64,000 nt of DNA from Acidobacteriota bacterium (lineage in GTDB: Bacteria > Acidobacteriota > Thermoanaerobaculia > Multivoradales > Multivoraceae), in NCBI GenBank assembly GCA_028877275.1, contig JAPPFP010000009.1, forward strand, positions 62,001-126,000, read 5' to 3'. Below are positions 20,469 through 29,390 of this stretch, one piece after another. A program made the position numbers and the translations under genes. The notes under the pieces are model-generated. The model was not told where the DNA came from. It did not search any database and worked only from the letters and a program-made list of their open reading frames with translations. The stretch's first letter is position 1. Each line of letters starts with the position of its first letter.

Positions 20469-21530
20469 ATGAAGCAGGCCCGCGCGAACGCACAGAAGGG
20501 AGCCGGCCGCAAGGAGGCCATCTCGGGCGCGCTCACCCAGATCGAACGGCAGTTCGGCAAGGGCGCGATCATGCGCCTCGGCGAACAGGAGAACCTCGGC
20601 ATCGAGTCGATCTCGACCGGATCGCTCGCCGTCGACCATGCAATCGGTACCGGCGGTTTCCCGCGGGGCCGTGTTGTCGAAGTCTACGGCCCGGAGTCGA
20701 GCGGCAAGACGACGCTGGCTCTCTCGGTCACCGGCCAGGCCCAGCGCGCCGGCGGCACCGCCGCCTTCATCGATGCCGAGCACGCCCTCGACGCCGAGTA
20801 CGCGGAGAAGATCGGCGTCAACATCGACGAACTCCTCGTCTCGCAGCCGGACAGCGGCGAGCAGGCGCTCGAGATCGCCGAGATGCTCGTGCGCTCGAAC
20901 GCGCTCGACATCGTGGTGATCGACTCGGTCGCCGCGCTCGTGCCGCGGGCCGAGCTCGAAGGCGAGATGGGCGACTCCCACGTCGGCCTGCAGGCGCGGC
21001 TCATGTCCCAGGCGCTCCGCAAGTTGACCGCGATCGTCGCCAAGTCGAGGACGACCCTCGTCTTCATCAACCAGATCCGCGAGAAGATCGGCGTCATGTT
21101 CGGGTCGCCCGAAACCACGACCGGCGGTCGCGCGCTCAAGTTCTACTCCTCCGTCCGCATCGACATCCGGCGCATCGCCGCGCTCAAGGACGGCGACCAG
21201 GTCGTCGGCTCGCGGGTCCGCGTCAAGGTCGTCAAGAACAAGGTCGCCCCGCCCTTCAGGGTCGCCGAGTTCGACATCGACTACGGCGAGGGCATCTCCC
21301 GCGTCGGCGAGTTGATCGACCTCGGCATCCAGCACAAGCGGGTCATGAAGAGCGGCGCCTGGTTCTCAGCCGGCGACACCAGGCTCGGCCAGGGCCGCGA
21401 GAACGCGAAGCAGTTCCTCCGCGACAACACCGACCTCGCCGACGACATCGAAAGCCACCTCCGCTCCGAACTCGGCCTGCCGCCCATCGTCGTTGCCGCC
21501 TCCACCGACCAGGCCGCCGCTGCCGGGTAG
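20469..21530 (+). CDS. recA: Recombinase RecA
   Basis: DNA strand-exchange protein and LexA co-protease, 353 residues. Walker [10 protein letters not shown] is at residues 74-82; the [11 protein letters not shown]alker B, the L1 loop ([19 protein letters not shown], containing the usual residues), the [20 protein letters not shown] loop 2 and the C-terminal domain with an Ala-rich tail are all present. A strong Shine-Dalgarno (CAGGAG) sits 8 bp before the ATG. The 205 bp between it and murB holds the two divergent promoters, but I found no convincing LexA box. No recX follows; instead repeat copy B begins shortly after the stop. Confidence 0.98.
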   Translation: MKQARANAQKGAGRKEAISGALTQIERQFGKGAIMRLGEQENLGIESISTGSLAVDHAIGTGGFPRGRVVEVYGPESSGKTTLALSVTGQAQRAGGTAAFIDAEHALDAEYAEKIGVNIDELLVSQPDSGEQALEIAEMLVRSNALDIVVIDSVAALVPRAELEGEMGDSHVGLQARLMSQALRKLTAIVAKSRTTLVFINQIREKIGVMFGSPETTTGGRALKFYSSVRIDIRRIAALKDGDQVVGSRVRVKVVKNKVAPPFRVAEFDIDYGEGISRVGELIDLGIQHKRVMKSGAWFSAGDTRLGQGRENAKQFLRDNTDLADDIESHLRSELGLPPIVVAASTDQAAAAG

Positions 21531-21562
21531 CTGCGTCGGCGGTTCGACGTCGGTGCTTGCCC

Positions 21563-21808
21563 GTCCGCGGCGGGATGCGGGGGGAGGGTCCCAGCGGACG
21601 CGGCATCCGCGCGTCCGCGAGCGGACGCACGGACTGCGACGCACGTGACGCGGATCGCGCCACGTGGGTGCACCCCAGCTTGGTGGGTGGGGGGATGGGG
21701 GTTCGCTTCGGTCGACTGCGCTTCACGCCGGCCTGGGTTGAGGTGAGGTTCTCGACAGGCGCTTGTCTCCAGCCCGCTGGGACCCTCCCCCCGCATCCCG
21801 CCGCGGAC
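21563..21808 (+). repeat. Long-stem inverted-repeat element, copy B
   Basis: A 35-bp arm at 21563-21597 is a perfect inverted repeat of 21774-21808, around a 176-bp interior. The arm contains GCGGGATGCGGGGGGAGGG. Its reverse complement aligns with copy C over both arms and blocks of the interior, and similarity runs outside the arms on both sides (from about 21546, GACGTCGGTGCTT, to about 21830). It follows the recA stop by 32 bp. The interior holds a G-rich run (TGGTGGGTGGGGGGATGGGG at 21681-21700) that could form a G-quadruplex on the recA sense strand. Nothing else is seen in the 336-bp gap between recA and the lipoprotein gene except a 14-bp CACACTGGGTGCGC at 21834. Confidence 0.8.
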
Positions 21809-21866
21809 TGGACGGCGTCGGACTCCGCTGTCGCACACTGGGTGCGCTCCTCATGAGCGCGGCTTC

Positions 21867-22385
21867 CTAGTTCTCGGCGTCGAACTCGGCGTAGTCGCCG
21901 CGTTCCTCCATCGGGATCGGGTGACGGACCTCGACGTGGAAACCGTCACCCTCAACGTAGGCGACATCGGTCAGTTCATGGGCAACCTGCCGCTGGGAGC
22001 CCTTGGTCAGGCCGGTGGTGTCGACCCAGAGGAGATGGCGTTCTTTCTCGTTGCCGTCCGGGCCGGCGATCGTGAGATCGACCGTCACGCCGTCGAGCGT
22101 TCCGGAACCCTCGTTGTGAATCAGGAAGTCGAGCAGGACGGTAACCATCGCGGGTTCCGCCGGTGCGGCAGCTTCCTCAGTGGCTGCAGCGTCGGCCTCC
22201 GCGTCTTCCGCCGCCTCCTCGGCCATCGCAGGCGCCTGCACAACCGAGAACGACCCCATTTCCGCGATGTACCCGGCACGCGCCCCGGAAACGCCTCCCT
22301 CGCCCGCGCAAGCGGCCAGCAGGAACAAGGTGACCACAGCAAACGCGAACGCACCCAATAGCCACCGACCCTCAATCCTCTTCAT
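21867..22385 (-). CDS. Putative lipoprotein, unknown function
   Basis: 172 residues from ATG 22385, which has a good purine-rich ribosome site (GGGAGAGGG); the frame is open upstream but earlier starts would bury the signal peptide. The N-terminus MKRIEGRW, hydrophobic core and lipobox LAAC (Cys 26) predict a lipid-anchored protein. An acidic Ala/Glu linker (about 60-85) precedes a small beta-rich domain with VTVLLDFLIHNEGSGTLDGV, similar in style to domains that modify DUF/FxLYD-type lipoproteins, though I cannot name the family. It converges with recA and sits between repeat copies B and C. Confidence 0.7.
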   Translation of the reverse strand: MKRIEGRWLLGAFAFAVVTLFLLAACAGEGGVSGARAGYIAEMGSFSVVQAPAMAEEAAEDAEADAAATEEAAAPAEPAMVTVLLDFLIHNEGSGTLDGVTVDLTIAGPDGNEKERHLLWVDTTGLTKGSQRQVAHELTDVAYVEGDGFHVEVRHPIPMEERGDYAEFDAEN

Positions 22386-22545
22386 GCCCTCTCCCTTCCC
22401 TCGATCCGGAATCACTTCGCCCGCCCAAGAATAGCCTGTTCGACCCTCACTCGGTTCAAACCGTGCTTCTCCGACAACCCTCCTCAATGGGGACGCCGGG
22501 TTGGGGCGCCCATGAACCGAGTGTCAGGCGAACCGACACCGACCA

Positions 22546-22723
22546 GTCTGCGGCGGGATGCGGGGGGAGGGTCCCAGCGGGCTGGAGGCAAGCGACTGCC
22601 GACGACCTTCCATCTACCGCTAGCCTGACGGAGCGCAGCCGACCGAAGCGAGCCCCCATCCCCCCACCCACCAAGAAGGGGTGAGCGTCCGCTGGGACCC
22701 TCCCCCCGCATCCCGCCGCAGAC
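22546..22723 (-). repeat. Long-stem inverted-repeat element, copy C
   Basis: A 35-bp arm at 22546-22580 is a perfect inverted repeat of 22689-22723, with a 108-bp interior. It differs from copy B at one arm position (GTCTG against GTCCG), and the change is matched in the opposite arm so pairing is kept. Interior blocks shared with A are CAAGCGACT and CCGACGACCTT, and with B the C-rich stretch CCCCCATCCCCCCACCCACC. It begins 15 bp beyond the stop of the minus-strand sugar phosphotransferase gene. Outside the element the 353-bp gap up to the lipoprotein gene holds only that gene's presumed promoter region. Confidence 0.8.
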
Positions 22724-22738
22724 GGGTAAGCACCGACG

Positions 22739-24163
22739 TCAGTAAGCGTTCTTCGTCAGGCCGCGGCGGAGGGTGAGCCAGAGGATCTGGAGGTCGAGGC
22801 GGAGGCTCCAGTTCTCGATGTAGTAGAGGTCGTACTGGATGCGTTTGCGGATGGAGGTGTTGCCGCGCCAGCCGTGGACCTGGGCCCAGCCGGTGAGGCC
22901 CGACTTGACGCGGTGGCGGAGCATGTAGTTCGGGATCTTGTCGCGGAACTCGCGGACGAAGGTTGGGCGTTCGGGGCGGGGTCCGACGCAGGACATGTCG
23001 CCGAGGAAGATGTTCCAGAGCTGGGGCAGTTCGTCGATCGACCAACGGCGCAGGAAGGCGCCGATGCGGGTGCGCCGGGGGTCGTCCTCCGTTGCCCAGA
23101 CGGGGCCGGTCGAGGATTCCGCGCCCACGCGCATCGAGCGAAACTTGAGGATCATGAAGGAGCGGCCGTCGAGGCCCATGCGCTCCTGGCGGTAGAAGAG
23201 CGGGCCCCGGTCCTCCAGCTTGATCAGCAGCATGACGACCGGCAGGAACGGGAGGAGCGCGACCATCGCGGCGGCGGAGAGAACGATGTCCATCACGCGC
23301 TTGGCCAGGCTCGACCACCCCTCCATCGGCACGTGCGAGAGGTTGATGACCGGCGTACCGTCGACGTCTTCGATCTCGGCGCGCAGCGTCGCGTACTGGA
23401 GTACGTTCGGGACGAGGCGGATCTCGATCAGTTCGTTGCCGATGCGGTCGAGGAGGTCGAGGATCTTGCGGTGGGCGGCGAACGGCAGGGCGATCATCAC
23501 CTGATCGACGCCGTGCTGTTCGATCGTCTCCTCCAGGTCGTCCAGGGTGCCGAGGACACCCACGCCGCCGATTTCGGCGTTCAGCTTCTCCGGATCGTCG
23601 TCGAGGAAGCCGACGACTTCGTAGCCGAGCTCCCGGTGGCGGACCAGCTTGGCCGCGATCTCCTCGCCGCTGTCGCCTGCGCCGACGATCAGAATGCGGC
23701 GGACGTTGTGGCCGCTGCGGCGGACCGTGCGCAGGACGGCGCGGGTCACCAGCCGGAGAAAGGCGACGAGAAAGATATCGGTCGCGACGAAGAGGGCGAA
23801 GAACGCCCGGCTGTAGGAGAACGGATCGTCCGTTCCGGCTTGGGTCAGGCGGTCGAAGGTCAGAACCGAGGTCAGGATGACCAGCGCCAGCACGGTGGCG
23901 ACGACGATGCTGACCATCTCGTCCACCCGGCTGTGCCCGCGACGGATGCGGTAGAGGCCGTGGAAGTAGTAGACGGTGGGCCAGATCAGGACGATGAACG
24001 GCAGCATCCTGAGATAGGGCTCGAAGTCGGGCACCGACTTCGTGATCTCGATCACCGGCTGGACGAACCGCAGGTACCAGGCCAGGAAGAAGGCCGCGAC
24101 GGTCGCGGCGATGTCGCTGCCCAGGTTCAGGCCGGCGGTGACGCGAAGTTGCCTGTGAAGCAC
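22739..24163 (-). CDS. Undecaprenyl-phosphate sugar phosphotransferase (WcaJ/WbaP family)
   Basis: Inner-membrane enzyme that transfers a hexose-1-phosphate from a nucleotide sugar to undecaprenyl phosphate, the first step of exopolysaccharide or O-antigen repeat assembly. 474 residues: about four or five helices (to 165), a Rossmann-like CoA-binding region (IILIVGAGDSGEEIAAKL-type, about 155-275), and the C-terminal catalytic bacterial sugar transferase domain starting at KRVMDIVLSA, with GPLFYRQERMG, FRSMR, RRWSIDELPQLWNI and GDMSCVGPRP. The sugar is probably glucose or galactose, not decided by sequence. The GT4 gene lies 103 bp upstream on the same strand. Confidence 0.92.
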   Translation of the reverse strand: MLHRQLRVTAGLNLGSDIAATVAAFFLAWYLRFVQPVIEITKSVPDFEPYLRMLPFIVLIWPTVYYFHGLYRIRRGHSRVDEMVSIVVATVLALVILTSVLTFDRLTQAGTDDPFSYSRAFFALFVATDIFLVAFLRLVTRAVLRTVRRSGHNVRRILIVGAGDSGEEIAAKLVRHRELGYEVVGFLDDDPEKLNAEIGGVGVLGTLDDLEETIEQHGVDQVMIALPFAAHRKILDLLDRIGNELIEIRLVPNVLQYATLRAEIEDVDGTPVINLSHVPMEGWSSLAKRVMDIVLSAAAMVALLPFLPVVMLLIKLEDRGPLFYRQERMGLDGRSFMILKFRSMRVGAESSTGPVWATEDDPRRTRIGAFLRRWSIDELPQLWNIFLGDMSCVGPRPERPTFVREFRDKIPNYMLRHRVKSGLTGWAQVHGWRGNTSIRKRIQYDLYYIENWSLRLDLQILWLTLRRGLTKNAY

Positions 24164-24266
24164 GGTCTTCAGTCCTGCGAGGCCGGCGCCGCTCGATCGC
24201 GCGGGCGCCGGATGCTACCAGCCGGCGTCACGATGAGGAGCCCAGCCGCGGAGCGCATCCGGGCCG

Positions 24267-25409
24267 TCAGTCACCAGCCTCCCGCAGGACCTCCCGGTAG
24301 ATGTCCAGGGTGCTCTCGGCGGCCTCTTCCCACCGGAAGCGCGCCGACCGTTCGCCGGCGCGGTCGGCCAACTGCTTCGCATGGTTCCGGTTGCCCATGC
24401 AGCGCTCGATCGCCCTGGCGATCTCCTTCACCTCGAGCGGATTCACGAGTTCCGCGTAGCCCTGGGCGATCTCCTTGAGCGATGACGTGTTCGAGGTGAT
24501 GACCGGGACGCCCGAGGCCATCGCCTCCACGACGGGCAGTCCGAAGCCTTCGTAGAGGGTCGGGTAGAGGAACAGACTCGCCCCCTGGTAGAGGGCCGGA
24601 AGGAGCTTGCCGTCCACGTGGCCCAGCAGGCGGATGTGATCGCCGATCCCGACCTGGCGGGCACGGCGTTCCAGCTTGAAGTCGCTACCCGGCCGCGCGC
24701 CTACGCAGACGAGCGGAGCGTCGAAGCCGGCCCGCGCCTGGGCCTGCGCGTAGGCCTTGATCACCCGGTCGAGGTTCTTGTGAGGCTTCGGGTTGCCGAC
24801 GAACAGCAGGTAGGGCCGGCGCACCCCGACTTGGTCGAGGGCGGCGCGGAGTTCGTCTTCCGGCAGCGGCCGGCGGAAGCGGTCCTCCACGCCGTTGTAG
24901 ACGACGCGGACCTTGTCCTCGTCGACGTTGAAGTAGTCGAGGACGTCGTTGCGCGTGTTGTTCGACACGGCGACGATCCGATCTGCCCGGGCGACGCTGT
25001 GGCGGAACATCCCCTGGGCGTAGAGGGACGCGGCGCGGTTGGGCAGGAAGCCGGGATAGAGCAGGTGGATGATGTCGTGGATCGTGACCACGGTCGAACA
25101 CGGCACGACCGCCGGCAGGACGTAGTGGGTGGCGTGGTAGAGGTCCAGCCGCGACCGCCAGATGCGCCAGCTCATCCATCCGATCTCGCGCAGCGAGTAC
25201 ACGGGCGAACGTTCGACGACGCATTGGAAGTTCGGCGGCAGGTCGGCCGCGAAATCCCGGTCCTCGGGCCGCACGAACAGGAGGTACTCGTTGCCTGCTG
25301 CTGTCTCGTTCGCCCCCTCGACGCGGGCCAGACCGTGGATGAGGTTCGTCACGTAGACCCCGATGCCGAAGTCCCGCACTTTCCGGGCGTCGATGCCGAT
25401 CCTTGCCAC
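24267..25409 (-). CDS. Glycosyltransferase family 4
   Basis: 380-residue GT-B retaining glycosyltransferase. The N-terminal half has the glycine-rich loop FGIGVYVTNLIHGL, and the C-terminal half has LLFVGNPKPHKNLDRVIKAY and the EGFGLPVVEAMASGVPVI segment, the E-x7-E motif that binds the sugar nucleotide. It most resembles mannosyl- or glucosyltransferases of polysaccharide clusters. Together with the polyprenyl phosphotransferase it suggests a small exopolysaccharide locus, but no flippase or polymerase is in the window. Confidence 0.88.
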   Translation of the reverse strand: MARIGIDARKVRDFGIGVYVTNLIHGLARVEGANETAAGNEYLLFVRPEDRDFAADLPPNFQCVVERSPVYSLREIGWMSWRIWRSRLDLYHATHYVLPAVVPCSTVVTIHDIIHLLYPGFLPNRAASLYAQGMFRHSVARADRIVAVSNNTRNDVLDYFNVDEDKVRVVYNGVEDRFRRPLPEDELRAALDQVGVRRPYLLFVGNPKPHKNLDRVIKAYAQAQARAGFDAPLVCVGARPGSDFKLERRARQVGIGDHIRLLGHVDGKLLPALYQGASLFLYPTLYEGFGLPVVEAMASGVPVITSNTSSLKEIAQGYAELVNPLEVKEIARAIERCMGNRNHAKQLADRAGERSARFRWEEAAESTLDIYREVLREAGD

Positions 25410-25441
25410 GGCGCAAGCCTAGCCGCCAGGGCGCGAAGGCG

Positions 25442-25471
25442 TTGACAAGTGGTGGTAACGATTCGTAGCCT
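25442..25471 (+). promoter_or_regulatory. Candidate sigma-70 promoter for the yceD-rpmF-fab cluster
   Basis: TTGACA at 25442-25447 is a perfect -35 box; 18 bp later TAGCCT is a weak -10 (three of six). It lies about 50 bp upstream of the yceD start in the divergent intergenic region with the GT4 gene. Confidence 0.5.
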
Positions 25472-25521
25472 TTGGGGTTTGCGCGGTTCCGGGACGGCAG
25501 ACGCCTGACGGTAGACCTCGG

Positions 25522-26085
25522 ATGCACCTGCAGCTCGACCAGGCCCGTAACGGCCCCCTCCGTTGGCGCGATGCCGTCAGCGTGGCGGCTCCCGACCTGC
25601 GTCGGGACGAGGCGCTCGTTCTGGGCAGCGTCGACTGCGAGGGCAGCCTGACCTACACGGGACCGGACTTTCTGCTCCAGACACGGCTTCGCTACCGCCA
25701 TCGACTTCGCTGTGACCGTTGCCTGACCCCGTACGAGGAGGATGTCGACCTGCCGCTCGCGTTTGTCGTGACGGCGGGCGGCGTGGACGGTCCGGCTGTT
25801 GCCAGTTGCGCCGGGGACGCGCACGGCGCCCGCGAACTGGAGCCGGAGGATTTCTCGACCCTCGTCGCGACCGATGGCGCCGTCGACCTGTTCCGGCTGG
25901 TCTGCGAACAGGTCGAACTCAACGTCCCGATGAAACCGACCTGCGAACTGCAGTGTCGGGGCCTTTGCCCGCATTGCGGAGTCGACCGGAACCGGGAGAC
26001 CTGCACCTGCGTCGCGGAGAGCGTCGATCCCCGCTGGGCCGGCCTCGAAGCGGTGCGCGAACGGCTTACCGGTAATCTGACCTAG
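25522..26085 (+). CDS. yceD: DUF177 (YceD) family protein
   Basis: 187 residues. YceD proteins are encoded directly before rpmF in most bacteria and are linked to 23S rRNA/ribosome maturation. The family signature LRCDRCL is at about residues 62-68, with a second cysteine cluster (LQCRGLCPHCG and CTC) near 150-170 that probably binds zinc. It is the first gene after the candidate promoter, followed by rpmF after 32 bp, which is the expected conserved order. Confidence 0.9.
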   Translation: MHLQLDQARNGPLRWRDAVSVAAPDLRRDEALVLGSVDCEGSLTYTGPDFLLQTRLRYRHRLRCDRCLTPYEEDVDLPLAFVVTAGGVDGPAVASCAGDAHGARELEPEDFSTLVATDGAVDLFRLVCEQVELNVPMKPTCELQCRGLCPHCGVDRNRETCTCVAESVDPRWAGLEAVRERLTGNLT

Positions 26086-26117
26086 CTAGCTACCAAGCCA
26101 GAAAGGAAATAGAAGGA

Positions 26118-26303
26118 ATGCCCAATCCCAAACGGCGGCACTCGAAGGCCCGTCGGGACCGGCGACGGTCCCATGACGGCCTGAAGCGTCCCGCCGGCTC
26201 ACTCTGTCCGAACTGCGGCGAAACCAAACTGCCGCATCGCGCCTGCAGCCACTGCGGTCACTACCGCGGGCGCGACGTGATCGACGTCGAGGACGTTCTC
26301 TAG
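26118..26303 (+). CDS. rpmF: 50S ribosomal protein L32
   Basis: 61-residue large-subunit ribosomal protein. The N-terminus MPNPKRRHSKARRDRRR is characteristic, and two CxxC pairs (CPNCG and CSHCG) form a zinc ribbon, so this is the zinc-binding form. A ribosome site AAGGAAA lies upstream. Placement between yceD and plsX is the classical arrangement. Confidence 0.97.
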   Translation: MPNPKRRHSKARRDRRRSHDGLKRPAGSLCPNCGETKLPHRACSHCGHYRGRDVIDVEDVL

Positions 26304-26333
26304 GAGCCCGACGCCGGCGGCGCCGCGGTCCCG

Positions 26334-27395
26334 ATGACAAACCGACCCCCTGCACCGGACCCGACGGTGATCGCCGTCGATGCGATGGGAGGCGATCACG
26401 CCCCACGGGCCGTGGTCGAGGGGGCGCTCCTGGCGGCGCAGGAGAACGGGCTTCGGTTGCTCCTCGTCGGCCGGCGGGAAGTGCTGGAGCGAGAGATCGA
26501 GGAACTCGAATCCGTCGCCTCCGACCTCGACCGGATCGAGATCGTTCACGCACGCGAGGTCGTGGGCATGGGCGAGTCGGCGCTGGCCGTGCGCCGGAAG
26601 CGCGACTCCTCGGTACGGGTCTGCGCCCGCCTTGTCAGGGAAGGCCGGGCCGCGGCGATGCTGACGGCGGGTAACACGGGCGCCGCCCTGGTCGCCGGCA
26701 AGATGGTCATCGGCGTGGCGCCCGGCGTCGACCGGCCGGCTCTCGCCGTGGCGCTGCCGCGCCGCGATGGCAGCACGATCCTGCTCGATGCCGGCGCCAA
26801 CGTGGACTCCAAGCTCCACCAGCTTCGCCAGTTCGCGGTGATGGGGCACTACCTTGCGGAGCAGCTCCTGAGCCTGGAGTCGCCGCGGATCGGCCTGCTG
26901 TCGATCGGCGAGGAGGTGGGCAAGGGAACGGAACTCGTCCGCGAGGTGTTCAAGGCACTCGACGCGACGGGGCTCAACTTCGTCGGCAACGTGGAGGGCG
27001 GCGACGTGTTCAACGGCACGGTCGACGTCGTCGTCTGCGACGGTTTCGTCGGCAACGCGATCCTCAAGAGCGCCGAGTCCCTGGGCGAGTTCGTGAGCGG
27101 ACAGTTGCGCCACGAGTTGGGAAGTACGTGGCGGGCGCGCGGCGGCTATCTCCTGGCTCGGCCGGCCTTCGAGCGCTTCAAGCGCCGCCTCGACTACAGT
27201 GAGTACGGTGGCGCGCCGCTGCTCGGGCTGCGGGGCGGCTGCTTCGTTGCCCACGGCCGATCGTCCGCCCACGCGATCCACAGCGCGGTGCGGCGGGCGG
27301 TAGAGTTCTGCGAAGCGGGCATTCACCTCAAGGTCAGTGCGAAGCTCGCCGAAGTCGCGTACGAAACGCGCTCGAAGGCGGTGGTGGCGGGATGA
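26334..27395 (+). CDS. plsX: Phosphate acyltransferase PlsX
   Basis: Converts acyl-ACP to acyl-phosphate, the donor for PlsY in phospholipid synthesis; peripheral to the inner membrane. 353 residues, starting motif IAVDAMGGDHAP, then TAGNTGAALVAG and the late SEYGGAPLLGLRG, all family hallmarks. It overlaps fabH by 4 bp (ATGA), and lies between rpmF and the fab genes as in most bacteria. Confidence 0.97.
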   Translation: MTNRPPAPDPTVIAVDAMGGDHAPRAVVEGALLAAQENGLRLLLVGRREVLEREIEELESVASDLDRIEIVHAREVVGMGESALAVRRKRDSSVRVCARLVREGRAAAMLTAGNTGAALVAGKMVIGVAPGVDRPALAVALPRRDGSTILLDAGANVDSKLHQLRQFAVMGHYLAEQLLSLESPRIGLLSIGEEVGKGTELVREVFKALDATGLNFVGNVEGGDVFNGTVDVVVCDGFVGNAILKSAESLGEFVSGQLRHELGSTWRARGGYLLARPAFERFKRRLDYSEYGGAPLLGLRGGCFVAHGRSSAHAIHSAVRRAVEFCEAGIHLKVSAKLAEVAYETRSKAVVAG

Positions 27396-28435
27396 CGAAC
27401 GGTTTGCGGGGAGATTCCTCGAACGGGACGCGCCGGGTCCGGATCGCGGGCACGGGCCGCTCCGTGCCCGAGCGGATCCTGACCAACGCCGACCTGGAGC
27501 GCATCGTCGACACGTCGAACGACTGGATCATCGCTCGAACCGGCATCGAGGAACGTCGGGTCGCGTCGGACGATGAGTACACGTCGGTCTTCGCCATCGA
27601 CGCCGCCCGCAAGGCGATGGAGATGGCTGGGGTCGAGGCGTCGGACGTTGACCTCGTCCTGATCTCGACGGTGACGCCGGACATGCCCTTTCCGGCCACG
27701 GCCTGCCTGGTGCAGGAGGAACTCGGCGCGAAGGACGCCACCGCCTTCGACCTGAACGCCGGCTGCACGGGATTCGTCTACGGGCTCTCGGTTGCGCACC
27801 AGTACGTGTCGAGCGGCGCTGCCTCCACGGCCCTGGTCATCGGGGCCGAGTCGTTGACGAAGTACACGGACTACGAGGACCGTTCGACCTGCGTGCTGTT
27901 CGGCGACGGCGCCGGCGCGGTGGTGCTCCGCGGCGAGGACCCGCCCGATCCGTCCAGCGAAAACGGGCTCCCGGGCATTCTCTCGGTGGCGATCCACAGC
28001 GACGGCTCGCTCGCTCACCTGCTCGAGATGCCGGGCGGCGGCAGCCGCAATCCACCGAACCGTCCCGAGACCCTGGAGGCCCGCCTGCCCTTCATCCGGA
28101 TGCTCGGTAACGAGACCTTCAAGGTCGCCGTGCGCACTCTGGCCGAGGTCTCGGGCGAGGTCCTCGAGGGCGCCGGGCAGCGTCCTGAAGATGTCCGGTG
28201 GCTGATACCCCATCAGGCGAACCGCCGGATCATCGATGCCGTCGGTCGCAGGATCGACGTGCCGGCCGATCGCGTCTACGTCAACGTCGAGCGCTACGGC
28301 AACACGTCGGCCGCTTCCATCCCGATCGCCCTCGACGAGCTGAATCGCGACGGCCGGATCGATCCCGGCGACCTGGTCCTGATGGCGGCCTTCGGCGCGG
28401 GCCTCACCTGGGGCGCGGCCGCGGTGCGCTTCTAG
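27392..28435 (+). CDS. fabH: 3-oxoacyl-ACP synthase III FabH
   Basis: Starts fatty acid synthesis by condensing acetyl-CoA (or a branched acyl-CoA) with malonyl-ACP. 347 residues. The Cys of LNAGCTGFVYGL, the His of IPHQANRRI and the Asn of YGNTSAASIP form the catalytic triad. The C-terminus GLTWGAAAVRF is typical. It overlaps plsX by 4 bp and fabD follows after 25 bp. Confidence 0.97.
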   Translation: MTNGLRGDSSNGTRRVRIAGTGRSVPERILTNADLERIVDTSNDWIIARTGIEERRVASDDEYTSVFAIDAARKAMEMAGVEASDVDLVLISTVTPDMPFPATACLVQEELGAKDATAFDLNAGCTGFVYGLSVAHQYVSSGAASTALVIGAESLTKYTDYEDRSTCVLFGDGAGAVVLRGEDPPDPSSENGLPGILSVAIHSDGSLAHLLEMPGGGSRNPPNRPETLEARLPFIRMLGNETFKVAVRTLAEVSGEVLEGAGQRPEDVRWLIPHQANRRIIDAVGRRIDVPADRVYVNVERYGNTSAASIPIALDELNRDGRIDPGDLVLMAAFGAGLTWGAAAVRF

Positions 28436-28460
28436 GACCTGTGTCCTTTCGGTTCTGACC

Positions 28461-29390
28461 ATGAGCGGGGTGGCGTACGTCTTTCCGGGCCAGGGCTCGC
28501 AGCGGGTCGGTATGGGCCGCGCGTTGGCCTCCGCCTTTCCCGAGGCGCGGGTGGTGTTCGAGGAGGCCGATGACACGCTCGGCTTCTCGTTGTCGGGGCT
28601 CTGCTTCGAGGGTCCGGAGGACGAACTCCAGCTAACGGCGAACACTCAACCTGCGATCGTCGCCATGTCGGTCGCGGTGCTGCGCTGCTACGGCGCGCAG
28701 GATCCTTCGCCGGATACGCCGGCCTTCGTCGCCGGTCACAGCCTGGGCGAGTACTCGGCCCTGGTGGCGGCCGGAGCCCTCGAGCTTGCCGACGCCCTGC
28801 GGCTGGTGCGGGCTCGCGGACAGGCGATGCAACGGGCGGTGCCGGTGGGGGAGGGCGCCATGGCCGCGATCCTTGGGTTGAGCGAGGAAGACACCGCCGA
28901 GCTGGCAACACGGGCGGCGAGCGACACCGGCGGCGTCTGCCAGCTCGCGAACCTGAACGCACCGGGACAGATCGTGATCGCCGGGGCGACCGAGGCGGTC
29001 GGCAGGGCCATGGAACTGGCTGCTGAGCGGGGTGCGCGGCGGGCGATCCCATTGCCCGTATCGGCTCCCTTCCACTGCGCCCTGATGGCGCCGGCGCGCG
29101 CCGCGATGGAACCCCTGATCCGGGACGTACCGATGGCGGATCCGGACGTCCCGCTCGTGTCCAACGTGGATGCGGCGGAAGTAGCGACCGCGGCTGAGGC
29201 CCGGGACGCGCTGGTCCGGCAGATCGACGGCGCCGTGCGCTGGTCGGAGTCGGTGGCATTGATGGCTTCCCGAGGCGTCGAGCGACTGGTCGAGATCGGA
29301 CCGGGCAAGGTGCTCTCCGGGCTTGGCCGCCGCATCGAGCGGAGCCTGAAGGTCCGGGCGATTGCCGAGCCTGAGGATCTGGCCGCGTGA
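28461..29390 (+). CDS. fabD: Malonyl-CoA:ACP transacylase FabD
   Basis: Loads malonyl groups onto ACP for chain extension. 309 residues. The nucleophile motif GHSLGEYSAL is near residue 93, QPAIVAMS near 60, and the catalytic His is in the SAPFHCALM segment near 200. FPGQGSQRVGMG at the N-terminus is diagnostic. It overlaps fabG by 4 bp, so translation is coupled. Confidence 0.97.
   Translation: MSGVAYVFPGQGSQRVGMGRALASAFPEARVVFEEADDTLGFSLSGLCFEGPEDELQLTANTQPAIVAMSVAVLRCYGAQDPSPDTPAFVAGHSLGEYSALVAAGALELADALRLVRARGQAMQRAVPVGEGAMAAILGLSEEDTAELATRAASDTGGVCQLANLNAPGQIVIAGATEAVGRAMELAAERGARRAIPLPVSAPFHCALMAPARAAMEPLIRDVPMADPDVPLVSNVDAAEVATAAEARDALVRQIDGAVRWSESVALMASRGVERLVEIGPGKVLSGLGRRIERSLKVRAIAEPEDLAA

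Noticed and set aside
21281..22711. Small ORFs inside repeat copies B and C with similar translations
   Set aside because: The similarity comes from the repeats themselves; starts lack ribosome sites and frames run through the palindromic arms.
25540..26085. YceD cysteine clusters as a ferredoxin-like iron-sulfur site
   Set aside because: The spacing fits the zinc-type cysteines of DUF177 and the gene neighbours rpmF; no CP-type ferredoxin pattern.
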